Numbered from the stretch's first letter, positions 8,841 to 18,473 are shown. The stretch is 37,414 nucleotides of DNA from Leisingera sp. JC1 (GCF_001679925.1 NZ_LYUZ01000102.1:1-37414), one strand, 5' to 3'. Notes: a model not told the origin generated them from the letters alone. A program made the numbers and translations.

Positions 8841-9860
8841 ATGATGAAATGCCTTTGGCTGCCTGCCCTGCTGCTGGCAGCACTCCTTGATATGACAGGT
8901 GCCGAAGCCGGGCCGCGGATCTGCAATGATACCCCCGCCCTGCATCACCTGGCGGTGGTTCTGCGCGACGGCGGCCGCTGGGTGGCGCAAGGCTGGCAGG
9001 ACCTGCATCCGGGCGGCTGCGCCGAGCCGGCGCCGCGCGGGTATGAGGGGAAATTTCTCTATTTCCGTTCCGAAGCTGCCGGGCGCAGTTTTCGCGATGA
9101 CGGCGTGTGGTTCTGCACCGCTCCGGGCCAGTTCCGCATCCCCCGCAGCAGTGAATGCGCAGGCAAGGACCAGGTGCTGCGCGGGTTTGCCAAGGCGGAG
9201 ATGGGGCAGAGGGAACGGCCCGTCTTTCTCAGCGCCCGCTCCAAGGGCGGCGGGGACGGGAAAATAGAATCCCGCCCGCGCGATCATCCACACAGAACAG
9301 GCAACGGGCTGCACTATTCTGCTGAAGTGGTCTTTCAGGGCTGCAAGCTGAACCCCGAGGAAGAAACTGTCACCTGCAAATTCGTTGGCCACGGTATGGA
9401 GATCGGCTCCGAAGGGCGCCTGCAGGTCAGCGATCCTGTCTTTACCTATTTGCTGGGTCTGCTGCGCGGCGCTCCGCTGGAAATCGATGGCCAGATGATT
9501 ACCCGCTTTGGGTCTTTCGGCGAACTGGACCTGCACAGCGTTGCGCCCCGGGTGCCGGACCGCTTTGACGGGCTGCTGCGGCAGATGCAAGGCCGGTGGC
9601 AGTCGGAACGAAGCCCGCTGGACCGGTTTACCATTACCGGTGCCGTACGCCGGGTCAGCTATGGCGGGCGCCAGATGACACCTGAATTTCTTTCAGTGCA
9701 GGACAGCTGCGATGATGCCGTTGACGGAGATTTCCTGCTGGCCTGGGACAGTTTGCGCGGCAGCAGCCTCTGCTACCGGATCGAAACGCTGGCTCGGGAC
9801 AGGATGACGCTGATCTACATGCCGCGCGGCATCCGGCTGGGCTACCGGCGGGTGCGCTAG
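8841..9860 (+). CDS. secreted DUF1036 domain protein
   Basis: This 339-residue protein has an N-terminal Sec signal peptide (MMKCLWLPALLLAALLDMTG, cleavage near AEA). Residues about 24-115 match DUF1036 in layout: ICNDTPALHHLAVVLRDGG, WVAQGWQDLHPGGC, a YFR block, and WFCTAPGQFRIP with paired cysteines. The remaining 220 residues are polar and unrecognised, with further cysteines that could pair in the periplasm. DUF1036 has no settled function and is common in alphaproteobacterial exported proteins. A GGGACC lies about 10 nt before the start; ATG 8844 is equally possible. It converges on betI. Confidence 0.75.
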   Translation: MMKCLWLPALLLAALLDMTGAEAGPRICNDTPALHHLAVVLRDGGRWVAQGWQDLHPGGCAEPAPRGYEGKFLYFRSEAAGRSFRDDGVWFCTAPGQFRIPRSSECAGKDQVLRGFAKAEMGQRERPVFLSARSKGGGDGKIESRPRDHPHRTGNGLHYSAEVVFQGCKLNPEEETVTCKFVGHGMEIGSEGRLQVSDPVFTYLLGLLRGAPLEIDGQMITRFGSFGELDLHSVAPRVPDRFDGLLRQMQGRWQSERSPLDRFTITGAVRRVSYGGRQMTPEFLSVQDSCDDAVDGDFLLAWDSLRGSSLCYRIETLARDRMTLIYMPRGIRLGYRRVR

Positions 9861-9862
9861 GG

Positions 9863-10438
9863 TCAGGGGATCACGAGGTCCACCACCCGGTGCGCGGCGG
9901 CGCGCGCCTCATCCGGGTCCAGCGCCTCTTCCGATTGTGCTGCCTGCAGCCAGACCCCGTCCATGTAGCACTGCAGCGCCTGGCGCGCGGTTTCCACCCG
10001 GTCCGCCGGCAGCAGCGCCCGCAGCTCGGCCAGGAAATGGCTGCGCACCCGGGCCCGGTTGATTCGGTGCAACCGGCTCAGGCGCGGCGAATAGGGGGCA
10101 TTGGCCCAGAATTGCATCCAGATACTGCACTGGGGAACAGTGAACAGACCGTCGGCAAAGTTCGCGTCCATCACCGCATAGAGCCGCTCTCGCGGGGTGC
10201 GCGCGGTTGCATATCCCTCGCTCATCGCGCGGCGCAGCTTGCCCAGAAGATGCAGCATGGTGGCTTCCATCAGCCCTTCCTTGGAGCCGAAATAGTAGTT
10301 GATCGAGGCCGCTGACGCTCCGGCCTCCCGCGCGATTTCCGCCATCGTTACAACACCGTAGCCGCGCTTGTGCACGGCAACGATGGTGGCTTCGATCAGC
10401 TCTTCGTTGCGGATATCCCGGATGCGTTTCCTGCTCAT
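9863..10438 (-). CDS. betI: TetR family choline-responsive repressor BetI
   Basis: This 191-residue TetR protein is close to the 195 residues of E. coli BetI. The N-terminal helix-turn-helix is GVVTMAEIAREAGASAASIN followed by YYFGSKEGLMEATM. The effector domain contains WMQFWANAPYSPRLSRLHRI and YMDGVWLQAA, both BetI-like. It represses choline uptake and oxidation genes until choline is present. ATG at 10438 (MSRKRIRD) fits the family; the upstream extension of the frame lacks similarity. It is divergent from the transporter-betB-betA genes, with a palindromic operator candidate between them. Confidence 0.92.
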   Translation of the reverse strand: MSRKRIRDIRNEELIEATIVAVHKRGYGVVTMAEIAREAGASAASINYYFGSKEGLMEATMLHLLGKLRRAMSEGYATARTPRERLYAVMDANFADGLFTVPQCSIWMQFWANAPYSPRLSRLHRINRARVRSHFLAELRALLPADRVETARQALQCYMDGVWLQAAQSEEALDPDEARAAAHRVVDLVIP

Positions 10439-10497
10439 GATTAAGTTGTGCGGCAATTGGGCCGGCGTTTCAACTGTTGTTCGCGCGATTCCGAAAC

Positions 10498-10513
10498 TTG
10501 AATGGTCATTCAA
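10498..10513. promoter_or_regulatory. candidate BetI operator
   Basis: TTGAATG-GT-CATTCAA is a perfect 16-bp dyad between betI and the transporter gene. It lies just upstream of a possible -35 element. The TTGAA...TTCAA half-sites agree with operators described for BetI in gammaproteobacteria. Binding is inferred. Confidence 0.7.
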
Positions 10514-10521
10514 AAAACTGT

Positions 10522-10549
10522 TTGGCGCTTCAGCTGGCTGTGATATGTA
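10522..10549 (+). promoter_or_regulatory. possible sigma-70 promoter of the bet transporter gene
   Basis: TTGGCG (10522-10527) and TATGTA (10544-10549) are separated by 16 bp and lie about 50 bp before the transporter start, immediately downstream of the BetI operator candidate. A repressor bound there would sit against the -35 element. Confidence 0.45.
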
Positions 10550-10597
10550 CTCCTTCCATGTCTTAGGGCGGAAACCGCCCGGAAATGGGAGGGACAT

Positions 10598-11806
10598 ATG
10601 ACTTCAATCATCTCGTTCGGGATTCTGCTGGCCTTTGCGCTGGTGGCATTCTGCGTGATCAAGTGGTGGAACGTCCGCAACGTCGGCGTGACCCCCGTTC
10701 ACCTTTTCACCTTCATCGCAATCCTGTTCACCTCCGGCCTGGACGTGGGCCTGATCATGTTCCCGCTGGCCTGGGACTTCCCGCTTTATGCGGACACCGC
10801 GGCGGAACCGGCCTATGCCTTCACCAACCCGCTGGCGCTGGAGTTCGGCTTCTGGGGCTTCCTGATCTGGGGCTTCTACTTCCTGACGACCTTCTATTTC
10901 TGCGTGATCGAACCGCGGGTGAAGTTCTTCGAGATCCCGCTGGTGAAATGGATCAACAACATTGTGATCATCGGCACCTGCGCCTTCACCGGCGCGCTGT
11001 TCCTGATCTACCTGCCGTATTACGCGACCTTCATGGGCGACGGCGAAACCGTGATCCCGGCCTTCTATGTCATCACCTTCCTGGTGATCCTGTTCGCCGC
11101 CTTCTCCTCCACCGACATCAAATACGTGCGTATCCTGTCGGTTGGCTCCACCGCGCTGTTCCTGGCGCTGATCCTGGGCATGTGGGCCTATGCAGGCATG
11201 GGCCTGGGCGCCTTTGCGGATACCGCGTCGAACATCGGCGGCTATTTCGCCAACATCCACAAGTTCGTGCTGCCGCTGACCGACTATCATGAGTTCTACC
11301 TGTTCTGGTGGTTCGCATGGTCGATCATGATCGGCCAGTTCACCTCGCGCTTTGTCGGCGGCCTGCGCACCTGGCAGGTTCTGGCAGCGCTGCTGATCTT
11401 CCCGTCGATCCCGCTGGGTGTGTGGTTCTCGGTGCTGTACTATTACCACCTGAACAGCATCGAAACGACGCTGCTGATCAACGTCTCCATGGTCGCGGTG
11501 GGCATCATCTTCGTGGTCAACTCCTTTGACTCGCTGATCCGCCTCTACACCGACAACCTGAACCTGACGGCCAAGCGTTTTGGCACCATTCCCTACGTGC
11601 TCGGCAACGCGGTTGTGCTCTTCGGCCTGACCCTGGCCTTCCAGAGCCAGTGGCTGCAGATCCAGTGGATAGGCACCATCGTGATCGCCATCTACGTGGC
11701 CTGCCTGGCCTACATCGTGGCCTTCAAGCGCAGTGAAGTGATGAGCATCGACGCCTCGCCGGAGGAAAACACGCTCGACTTCGAAAAGATCAAGACAGCC
11801 CACTAA
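10598..11806 (+). CDS. divergent short BCCT-like choline transporter
   Basis: This 402-residue membrane protein has about ten to eleven hydrophobic helices. Its central [20 protein letters not shown] resembles the conserved BCCT segment (W-W-x-x-W, then G.F.AR.S.GRT), and [10 protein letters not shown] follows. It is roughly 100 or more residues shorter than canonical BetT/OpuD proteins and lacks their long N- and C-terminal parts. Its position next to betI and ahead of betB and betA strongly suggests choline uptake; the substrate is inferred from context. A strong GGAGGG precedes ATG 10598. The acidic tail ([13 protein letters not shown]) is cytoplasmic. I give no symbol because it may not be orthologous to BetT. 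Confidence 0.75.
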   Translation: MTSIISFGILLAFALVAFCVIKWWNVRNVGVTPVHLFTFIAILFTSGLDVGLIMFPLAWDFPLYADTAAEPAYAFTNPLALEFGFWGFLIWGFYFLTTFYFCVIEPRVKFFEIPLVKWINNIVIIGTCAFTGALFLIYLPYYATFMGDGETVIPAFYVITFLVILFAAFSSTDIKYVRILSVGSTALFLALILGMWAYAGMGLGAFADTASNIGGYFANIHKFVLPLTDYHEFYLFWWFAWSIMIGQFTSRFVGGLRTWQVLAALLIFPSIPLGVWFSVLYYYHLNSIETTLLINVSMVAVGIIFVVNSFDSLIRLYTDNLNLTAKRFGTIPYVLGNAVVLFGLTLAFQSQWLQIQWIGTIVIAIYVACLAYIVAFKRSEVMSIDASPEENTLDFEKIKTAH

Positions 11807-12101
11807 GGGCGGTCTCCCGGCTGGTTCCCAAGTTTCCCCGAATGAGGGAACCAGCCTCCAACTGCCTGGCAGCGCTTTCGGGCCTGTCAGGCGCCTTTGC
11901 ACACCGCCGCCGCCGCGGAGGTCTGCGACAAGCGGCTTCAGCCTCAGGCTTCGGAAGGCCGCTTTTCCCGGACGCTCCTGCCAACCGGCAGACCGGCCCG
12001 CAACTGAACCCGCTGGCAGCACCATCTGCCAGCCGCACGAAGACCCCGAAATTGCTGCCCCGGCAGCACTGAAACCCTTGAACAGATCGGACAAGAGTAT
12101 C
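11807..12101 (+). other. 295-bp gap between transporter gene and betB
   Basis: No convincing gene is present; a 76-codon frame here has a composition unlike the neighbours and no ribosome binding site. The only clear structure is the inverted repeat at 11819-11856. Confidence 0.6.
11819..11856 (+). repeat. 11-bp inverted repeat after the bet transporter gene
   Basis: GGCTGGTTCCC (11819-11829) pairs perfectly with GGGAACCAGCC (11846-11856) around a 16-nt loop, 12 bp after the stop codon. No T-run follows, so it could be a processing or stabilising hairpin, or a partial terminator that makes the transporter message more abundant than betBA. Confidence 0.6.
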
Positions 12102-13559
12102 ATGACACACCCCGCACAGCCCAAGGCCAGCCACTTCATCAACGGCGAATACGTCGAAGACACTGCAGGCACCCCGATCCCGGTGATCTATGCCGCGACG
12201 GGTGAGCAGATTGCCACTGTCTACGCAGCAACCCCGGCGATCGTCGAACAGGCGCTCTCCACCGCCAAGGAAGCGCAAAAGGCCTGGGCCAAGATGACCG
12301 GCACCGAGCGCGGCCGCATCCTGCGCCGCGCCGCCGACATCATGCGCGAGCGCAACCACGAACTCAGCGTTCTGGAAACCTACGACACCGGCAAGCCGCT
12401 GCAGGAAACCCTGGTGGCTGACGCCACCTCCGGCGCCGACGCGCTGGAATACTTCGGCGGCCTTGCGGGCTCCCTGACCGGTGAGCATATTCCGATGGGC
12501 GAGGACTGGGTCTACACCGTGCGCGAGGCGCTGGGCCTTTGCGTCGGCATCGGCGCCTGGAACTACCCGACCCAGATCGCCTGCTGGAAAGGCGCGCCCG
12601 CGCTGGCCTGCGGCAACTCGATGGTGTTCAAACCCTCCGAGACCACGCCGCTTTGCGCCTTGAAGGTGGCTGAGATCCTGCTCGAGGCCGGTGCACCCGC
12701 AGGCATCTACAACGTCATCCAGGGCATGGGTGAGGTCGGCGGCGCGCTGGTCACCGACCCGCGCGTGGACAAGGTCTCTCTGACCGGCTCGGTGCCGACC
12801 GGCAAGAAGGTCTATGCCGCCGCCGCGGCAGGCATGAAGCACGTCACCATGGAGCTGGGCGGCAAGTCGCCGCTGATCATCTTTGATGACGCCGACATCG
12901 ACAACGCCGTCGGCGGTGCCATCAATGGCAACTTCTACTCCTCCGGCCAGGTGTGTTCAAACGGCACCCGCGTGTTCGTGCAGAAAGGCATCAAGGAGAA
13001 ATTCCTGGCCCGCCTCGCGGAGCGCACCGGCAACGCCATCCTGGGCGACCCGATGGATGAGGCCACCAGCTTTGGCCCGATGGTCACCGTGAACCAGATG
13101 AACATTGTGCTGGGCTACATCGAAAAGGGCAAAGAAGAAGGCGCCCGCGTTGTCTGCGGCGGCGCGCGTGCCGACATGCCGGGCTACTACATCCAGCCCA
13201 CCGTCTTTGCCGACGTCACCGACGACATGACCATCGCCCGTGAGGAAATCTTCGGCCCGGTCATGTCCGTTCTCGACTTCGAAACCGAGGAAGAGGTGGT
13301 CGCCCGCGCCAATGACACCGAGTTCGGCCTGTCCGCCGGCGTCTTCACCAACGACTTCAGCCGCGCCCACCGGGTGATCGGCCAGCTGGAGGCCGGCAGC
13401 TGCTTCATCAACTCCTACAACGACGCCCCGGTTGAGGCGCCGTTTGGCGGCGTTAAGGCGTCTGGAGTGGGCCGCGAGAACTCCAAGGAGGCAATCAAGC
13501 ACTTCAGCCAGGTGAAATCGGTCTACGTCCGCATGGGTGACGTCGAAGCGGCGTTCTGA
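12102..13559 (+). CDS. betB: betaine aldehyde dehydrogenase
   Basis: This 485-residue ALDH-superfamily enzyme oxidises betaine aldehyde to glycine betaine with NAD(P)+. Key features are [20 protein letters not shown] (the BetB signature region, cofactor site), MVFKPSE, the general base E251 in MELGGKSP, and the nucleophile C285 in [14 protein letters not shown], almost identical in position to E. coli BetB. The C-terminus holds [10 protein letters not shown] and [19 protein letters not shown]. It lies between the transporter gene and betA on the same strand. ATG 12102 gives the standard N-terminus; the Shine-Dalgarno (ACAAGAG) is weak. Confidence 0.97.
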   Translation: MTHPAQPKASHFINGEYVEDTAGTPIPVIYAATGEQIATVYAATPAIVEQALSTAKEAQKAWAKMTGTERGRILRRAADIMRERNHELSVLETYDTGKPLQETLVADATSGADALEYFGGLAGSLTGEHIPMGEDWVYTVREALGLCVGIGAWNYPTQIACWKGAPALACGNSMVFKPSETTPLCALKVAEILLEAGAPAGIYNVIQGMGEVGGALVTDPRVDKVSLTGSVPTGKKVYAAAAAGMKHVTMELGGKSPLIIFDDADIDNAVGGAINGNFYSSGQVCSNGTRVFVQKGIKEKFLARLAERTGNAILGDPMDEATSFGPMVTVNQMNIVLGYIEKGKEEGARVVCGGARADMPGYYIQPTVFADVTDDMTIAREEIFGPVMSVLDFETEEEVVARANDTEFGLSAGVFTNDFSRAHRVIGQLEAGSCFINSYNDAPVEAPFGGVKASGVGRENSKEAIKHFSQVKSVYVRMGDVEAAF

Positions 13560-13666
13560 TCGGCGCTGTCTGAAAGCAACGGCCGGGCAGGGCGCCCCGC
13601 GCGCCCGCCCAATCAAACGATAGCGGCAGCAGACCTGAACTTCCGGCTGCCGGATGGAGAGTGGAA

Positions 13667-15322
13667 ATGAACGCGGATTATGTGATCGTCGGGGCCGGCT
13701 CTGCGGGCTGTGCCATGGCCTACCGGCTCAGCGAGGCCGGCAAGAAGGTCCTGGTGATCGAACACGGCGGCACCGATGCCGGGCCGTTTATCCAGATGCC
13801 GGGTGCGCTCAGCTACCCGATGAACATGCCACTTTATGACTGGGGCTATAAATCCCAGCCCGAACCGCACCTGGGCGGGCGCGAGCTGGTTTGCCCGCGC
13901 GGCAAGGTGATCGGCGGCTCCTCCTCGATCAATGGCATGGTCTATGTGCGCGGCCACGCGGGCGACTACAACCACTGGGCCGAGTCGGGTGCCGCAGGCT
14001 GGTCCTACGCCGACGTGCTTCCGTACTTCAAACGTATGGAAACCTGGAACGACCGCGGCCACGGCGGCGACCCGGACTGGCGCGGCAAGGACGGCCCGCT
14101 GCATGTGACCCGCGGCCCCCGCGACAACCCGCTGCATGACGCCTTCGTCAAGGCGGGCGAGCAGGCGGGCTACCCGGTCACCTCCGACTACAACGGCGAG
14201 CAGCAGGAAGGCTTCGGCCCGATGGAGATGACAGTCTACAAGGGCCGCCGCTGGTCTGCCGCCAACGCCTATCTGAAGCCCGCCCTGAAACGTGAAAACT
14301 GCGACCTGATCCGCGCCTTCGCCCGCAAGGTGGTGATCGAGGACGGCCGCGCTGTCGGCGTCGAGATCGAACGCGGCGGCAAGGTCGAGGTGATCCGCGC
14401 AAATGCCGAAGTGATCCTGGCCGCGTCCTCGCTGAACTCCCCCAAGATGCTGATGCTGTCCGGCATCGGCCCGGCCAAGCACTTGGCCGAGCACGGCATC
14501 GACGTGGTCGTTGACCGCCCCGGCGTCGGTCAGAACCTGCAGGACCACCTGGAATTCTACTTCCAGTTTGCCTGCAAGCAGCCGATTACTCTGTTCAAGT
14601 ACTGGAACCTGCTGGGCAAGGGCCTGGTCGGGGCCCAATGGATGTTCACCAAGACCGGCCTGGGCGCCTCCAACCAGTTCGAGAGCGCCGCCTTCATCCG
14701 CTCTGACAAGGGCGTGGATTACCCGGACATCCAGTACCACTTCCTGCCCATCGCGGTCCGCTACGATGGCCAGGCCGCGGCAGAAGGACACGGATTCCAG
14801 GCCCACGTCGGCCCGATGCGCTCGCCCTCGCGCGGCGAGGTCACGCTGGCGTCGAACGATCCCAAGGACGCGCCGAAGATCCTGTTCAACTACATGTCGA
14901 CCGAGCAGGACTGGATTGACTTCCGCAAATGCGTGCGCCTGACGCGGGAGATTTTTGCTCAGGATGCGATGAAACCGTTCCTCAAGCACGAGATCCAGCC
15001 TGGCGCAGACCTGCAGACCGACGACGAAATCGACGGCTTCCTGCGCGAGCATGTGGAAAGCGCCTACCACCCCTGCGGCACCTGCAAGATGGGCGCGGCG
15101 GATGATCCGATGTCGGTGGTCGACCCGGAATGCCGTGTCATCGGCGTTGAAGGTTTGCGCGTTGCCGACAGCTCGATCTTCCCGCGGATCACCAACGGCA
15201 ACCTCAACGGTCCCTCGATCATGACCGGCGAGAAGGCCTCCGACCACATCCTGGGCCGCCGCCTGCCGTCCTCGAACGCAGAGCCGTGGTTCAACCCGAA
15301 CTGGCGCGAAGCGCAACGCTGA
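13667..15322 (+). CDS. betA: choline dehydrogenase
   Basis: This 551-residue GMC-family FAD flavoprotein oxidises choline to betaine aldehyde and can continue to glycine betaine. The N-terminal dinucleotide fold is [18 protein letters not shown]. The GMC signatures [20 protein letters not shown] and NWAES-like [11 protein letters not shown] follow. H468 in [10 protein letters not shown] is the catalytic histidine, and the C-terminus has [20 protein letters not shown]. Length and motifs match BetA. GGAG at 13656-13659 lies 7 nt before ATG 13667, which is therefore preferred to GTG 13661. It follows betB by 107 bp, and a strong terminator follows. Confidence 0.97.
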   Translation: MNADYVIVGAGSAGCAMAYRLSEAGKKVLVIEHGGTDAGPFIQMPGALSYPMNMPLYDWGYKSQPEPHLGGRELVCPRGKVIGGSSSINGMVYVRGHAGDYNHWAESGAAGWSYADVLPYFKRMETWNDRGHGGDPDWRGKDGPLHVTRGPRDNPLHDAFVKAGEQAGYPVTSDYNGEQQEGFGPMEMTVYKGRRWSAANAYLKPALKRENCDLIRAFARKVVIEDGRAVGVEIERGGKVEVIRANAEVILAASSLNSPKMLMLSGIGPAKHLAEHGIDVVVDRPGVGQNLQDHLEFYFQFACKQPITLFKYWNLLGKGLVGAQWMFTKTGLGASNQFESAAFIRSDKGVDYPDIQYHFLPIAVRYDGQAAAEGHGFQAHVGPMRSPSRGEVTLASNDPKDAPKILFNYMSTEQDWIDFRKCVRLTREIFAQDAMKPFLKHEIQPGADLQTDDEIDGFLREHVESAYHPCGTCKMGAADDPMSVVDPECRVIGVEGLRVADSSIFPRITNGNLNGPSIMTGEKASDHILGRRLPSSNAEPWFNPNWREAQR

Positions 15323-15340
15323 TCCTGTTGCACTGCCAGC

Positions 15341-15384
15341 AAGCCGCCCGCCACCTCCCCTTTGTGCGGGCGGCTTACTTTTTT
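15341..15384 (+). terminator. Rho-independent terminator after betA
   Basis: AAGCCGCCCGC (15341-15351) pairs with GCGGGCGGCTT (15366-15376), an 11-bp perfect stem, followed by AC and TTTTTT. It ends the bet transcript 19 bp after the stop. Confidence 0.9.
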
Positions 15385-15486
15385 CCTGAAAATCAGCGTC
15401 TTTCCCGCATCTTTTGATCCGCGTCAAAGTGGCGGGCCAGGGGAGGCAATAACCTGCAGGCGACCCTAGGAAGAAGGAGCGAGCAG

Positions 15487-15726
15487 GTGTCCAACACTCC
15501 CCATGAACTGGCCGAAGAATTCCCGGAAAAAGCGGCCCTGATGAGCCAGCTGAAACAGTCGGATGCGCATTTCGCCAAGCTGTCCGACGAATACCACGAG
15601 GTGAACCGCGCCGTGCATCGGGCGGAAACCAACGTGGAACCCGTCAGCGCACAGGCGGAAACCGAAATGCGCAAACAGCGCGCCGCGCTGAAAGACGAGA
15701 TCTGGGGCATCCTGTCCAAGGCGTGA
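15487..15726 (+). CDS. YdcH family protein (DUF465)
   Basis: This is a 79-residue, mostly helical, charged protein. HELAEEFPEKAALMSQLKQS followed by DAHFAKLSDEYHEVNRAVHR matches the DUF465/YdcH pattern (EFPE....L...D..F..L..EY..L...I.R.E). A GTG start at 15487 is supported by AAGGAG at about 15474-15479. The family is widespread in Proteobacteria and its function is unknown. It has its own terminator downstream. Confidence 0.9.
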   Translation: MSNTPHELAEEFPEKAALMSQLKQSDAHFAKLSDEYHEVNRAVHRAETNVEPVSAQAETEMRKQRAALKDEIWGILSKA

Positions 15727-15750
15727 GCCGTCTGAACATTTGCGGAAGGA

Positions 15751-15775
15751 AGGGGCGTCTGCAGCGCCCCTTTTT
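15751..15775 (+). terminator. Rho-independent terminator after ydcH-like gene
   Basis: AGGGGCG (15751-15757) pairs with CGCCCCT (15765-15771) around a 7-nt loop and runs into TTTTT (15771-15775). Confidence 0.88.
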
Positions 15776-15840
15776 GCATCCCGGACCTGCCCGTCGGCCT
15801 TGTGCTATGCTTCCTCCGAAAAAATGAGGAGGCACTCTCA

Positions 15841-16497
15841 ATGGCTGAGTTCTATTCCGCAGAGCAGCGCCAGCTGCAGGATGCCTTCGGCACCCGCGGG
15901 CTGGCAGACGCTCTGCACGGCAACGTCCTGCGGCAGGCGCTGGCTCCGATGGACCGGAAATTCATTGCCGCCAGCGATTTCTTTTTCCTCTCCACCGTGG
16001 ATCACCGCGGCTATCCGACGGTGTCCTACAAGGGCGGCTTCCCGGGTTTCGTGCAAATGCCCGGCGAACGCACCCTCCGCTTTCCGGTCTATGACGGCAA
16101 CGGCATGTTCCTGTCGGCGGGCAATATCGCCGGCACCAGCAAGGTTGGCCTGCTGTTCATTGATTTCACACAGCCCCGCCGCCTGCGGCTGCAGGGCACC
16201 GCCAGCCTTGTGACAGACGAGGCGCAGCTGGCAGACGTCCCGGAGGCCCTGATGCTGGTCCAGGTGGAGCTTGAGGCCATCTTCACCAACTGCCCGCGGT
16301 ACATTCACAGCTACCAGCGCACCGGCCGCTCTGAATATGTGCCCGCTGACGGTGCCGAAACGCCGGTGCCGGAATGGAAGCGGGTGGATTACCTGCAGGA
16401 ACAGCTGCCGCCCAAGGACCGCGAGGCCGCGCGGAAGGCAGGAGGGGTGATCACCGAGGCGGAATACCGCAAACACTTCTGGGAAGGGCTGGAGTAG
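15841..16497 (+). CDS. pyridoxamine 5'-phosphate oxidase family flavoprotein
   Basis: This 218-residue protein has the split-barrel FMN-binding fold: DRKFIAASDFFFLSTVDHRG and YPTVSYKGGFPGFVQM form the first strands, and NIAGTSKVGLLFIDF follows in the position of the FMN phosphate site. The C-terminal half has FTNCPRYIHSYQ, typical of the larger PPOX-class proteins. These proteins bind FMN, F420 or haem, and the substrate here is unknown; this is not PdxH. AGGAGG at about 15826-15831 precedes ATG 15841, which excludes the longer upstream extension. Confidence 0.85.
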   Translation: MAEFYSAEQRQLQDAFGTRGLADALHGNVLRQALAPMDRKFIAASDFFFLSTVDHRGYPTVSYKGGFPGFVQMPGERTLRFPVYDGNGMFLSAGNIAGTSKVGLLFIDFTQPRRLRLQGTASLVTDEAQLADVPEALMLVQVELEAIFTNCPRYIHSYQRTGRSEYVPADGAETPVPEWKRVDYLQEQLPPKDREAARKAGGVITEAEYRKHFWEGLE

Positions 16498-16732
16498 GGC
16501 GTTGGCCCGCGCCGTGATTGCAGAAGGATTCGCGGTAGCTGGATTGACCCTGAATCGGAAACAGTGCTGCGCTGCCCGCGCAAGTGTTAAGTGTTCCCCT
16601 CCCGGAATCGGGTAATTTAGATGAATTTAAGGCAAATTCGTCAAAATTGTGACCGGCCGCCTTATATCATGCCTGCAGCAGGAAATACGGTCTCAAAGCG
16701 CCAGCTGCGCAGTTGTGTGAAGGAGTAAACCG

Positions 16733-16993
16733 ATGGGAGAGATCTATCAGCCGGGGCGCTGGCAAGAGATCGAAGGCGTGCCCGACGAAACCTCTGAGGC
16801 GGACATGCTGGCAGCGGTCCGCAACGTGGTCAGAGCGTCCTCAGACGCTCCGGTCCAGGCGCAGGAGCCCGCGCCCGGCCGGGTGCAGCAATGGCAGCCA
16901 GCCGAAGCAGTCCAGCCCAATCAGCCGCCGCCAGCGACGGCCGCGAAGGACCGCGCGTTGATGTCCCGCCTGCTGGACCGTCTGCGCGCCTGA
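16733..16993 (+). CDS. small hypothetical protein, 86 residues
   Basis: AAGGAG lies 6 nt before ATG 16733, a convincing start. The N-terminus is MGEIYQPGRWQEIEGVPDET, the middle is rich in Pro, Gln and Ala and probably disordered, and the C-terminus is a short basic helix (KDRALMSRLLDRLRA). There is no signal peptide or membrane segment, and I recognise no family. It stands alone between an AT-richer 235-bp upstream region and a strong terminator, which supports a real transcription unit. Confidence 0.65.
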   Translation: MGEIYQPGRWQEIEGVPDETSEADMLAAVRNVVRASSDAPVQAQEPAPGRVQQWQPAEAVQPNQPPPATAAKDRALMSRLLDRLRA

Positions 16994-17008
16994 TATTGCC
17001 GCGTCCGC

Positions 17009-17041
17009 TGCCAAGGATAGCCGAATATCCTTGGCAATTTT
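17009..17041 (+). terminator. Rho-independent terminator
   Basis: TGCCAAGGATA (17009-17019) pairs perfectly with TATCCTTGGCA (17026-17036) around a 6-nt loop and is followed by ATTTT. It serves the small gene ending at 16993 and may also act on the convergent pccR transcript. Confidence 0.85.
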
Positions 17042-17074
17042 CCTGCAAGAACATTACCGCCGCCAGCGGTGGCC

Positions 17075-18463
17075 TCAGCTTACCTCGTATGGCAGAACGC
17101 CGCGCTGATCGGTGTTGATCGTCAGCCGCCGTTCCAGCGGCGGGACAGAGCGCTGATGGCAGTCCTTGCGCTCGCAGATGCGGCAGGAAATGCCAATCGG
17201 CTCATAGGCGCTGTCCTGGCTCACGTCCATCCCGTCTGCATAGACCAGCGCATCCGCGTGGCGCACCTCGCACCCCAATGCGATCGCATAGCGCCGCACT
17301 GGCGCGCCGAACGACCCGCCGGGCTTGGACACATCCCGCGCCAAGGAGATATAGCGCACCCCGTCCGGCGTCTCCGCCAGCTGGCGCAGGAACCGGCCCG
17401 GCGTTTCAAACGCCCGGTGCACATTCCACAGGGGGCAAGCGCCGCCGAAGCGGGCAAACTGCAACCGCGTGGCTGAATGCCGTTTGGTGATGGTGCCGGC
17501 CTGATCCACCCGCACGAAAAAGAACGGCACCCCCTTGGCACCGGGCCGCTGCATGGTCGACAGCCGGTGCGCGATCTGCTCGATCGAGGCGCCAAAGCGG
17601 ATTGCCAGCAGCTCCAGGTCATGGCGGCAGGCCTGCGCCGCCTCCAGAAACCGCCCATAAGGCATCAGCGCCGCACCCGCGAAGTAGTTCGCGAGGCCGA
17701 TCTTGGCGATGGAGCGGGCCTCCTCGCTCTGGAACTTTGCAAAATCCAGCGTCGCTTCCAGCAGCGTGTTCTGCCGCAGGAGCGCCACCTGCAGCAGCAT
17801 CTGGAACAGCTGCGTCTGCGGCGCGGAGCGGTTCGACAGATGCAGCACCTGCGCCTCTGCATCGTAATGGCGCAAGCCCTCCATCTCGGTCTGGCGCACT
17901 TTGATGCCGCCACGCTCCAGCTCGGCAATGGCGGCCGCGCGGATGTCGCTGGTGGAGGCAAAGCGTTCCGCCGCGTGATCAACCGCGTCGATGTAGTTGT
18001 CGCAGTAGTGGAAGAAATCGCGCACCTCCTCCCATGGGCTTGCCTGAATGCGCGCATCCTCCCGCCCCAGCGCCTCATCCAGCGAGGCAAGCCGTTCATG
18101 AGTCTGCCGGTAGGCCCGGTGCAGCGCCAGAAAGGCCCGCGCCAGCGCAGGCGCATTCGATGCCGTCAGCCGCAGATCCGCCAGCGGCGGCGCGTCATCG
18201 GCAAACACCGGGTCCGCCATCGCCTCGCGCATGTCGCTGACCAACCGCTCACTGTCCCCAGCCGACAATTCGGTCACATCCATGCCGAATTCCTGCGCCA
18301 GCGCCAGAACCACCGTGGTCGACACCGGGCGGTTGTTGTTTTCCATCTGGTTCAGATAGGGCAGGGATACCCCCAGCTTGGCGGCAAAATCCTTCTGCGT
18401 CAGCTCCAGCCGCTGCCGCATCTCGCGCAGCTTGGCGCCTGCATATAGTTTCTGGGTTGCCAT
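17075..18463 (-). CDS. pccR: short-chain fatty acyl-CoA regulator, PccR type
   Basis: This 462-residue regulator has an N-terminal XRE-type helix-turn-helix (LRLEL-like: MRQRLELTQKDFAAKLGVSL then PYLNQMENNNRPVS, residues about 14-46). A long central helical region is followed by a C-terminal domain with a cysteine cluster, ISCRICERKDCHQRS. This is the layout of the ScfR family, of which Rhodobacter sphaeroides PccR controls propionyl-CoA carboxylase. Placement near pccB, pccA and mcm in the same window, and TTTGCAAA-type sites upstream of itself and of pccB, support the same role. It probably senses propionyl-CoA. The start at 18463 fits the family (MATQKLYAGAKLREMR). Confidence 0.9.
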   Translation of the reverse strand: MATQKLYAGAKLREMRQRLELTQKDFAAKLGVSLPYLNQMENNNRPVSTTVVLALAQEFGMDVTELSAGDSERLVSDMREAMADPVFADDAPPLADLRLTASNAPALARAFLALHRAYRQTHERLASLDEALGREDARIQASPWEEVRDFFHYCDNYIDAVDHAAERFASTSDIRAAAIAELERGGIKVRQTEMEGLRHYDAEAQVLHLSNRSAPQTQLFQMLLQVALLRQNTLLEATLDFAKFQSEEARSIAKIGLANYFAGAALMPYGRFLEAAQACRHDLELLAIRFGASIEQIAHRLSTMQRPGAKGVPFFFVRVDQAGTITKRHSATRLQFARFGGACPLWNVHRAFETPGRFLRQLAETPDGVRYISLARDVSKPGGSFGAPVRRYAIALGCEVRHADALVYADGMDVSQDSAYEPIGISCRICERKDCHQRSVPPLERRLTINTDQRGVLPYEVS

Positions 18464-18473
18464 GAGGCGCGCC

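Noticed and set aside
11842-12072. 76-codon frame between the transporter gene and betB
   Set aside because: No ribosome binding site, composition unlike coding DNA here, and it overlaps the inverted repeat.
13613-15427. 604-codon minus-strand frame across betA
   Set aside because: Shadow of betA, which has full GMC motifs on the other strand.
16620-16680. AT-richer stretch with a TATATC element before the small gene at 16733
   Set aside because: No -35 element at an acceptable distance could be identified, so no promoter is called.
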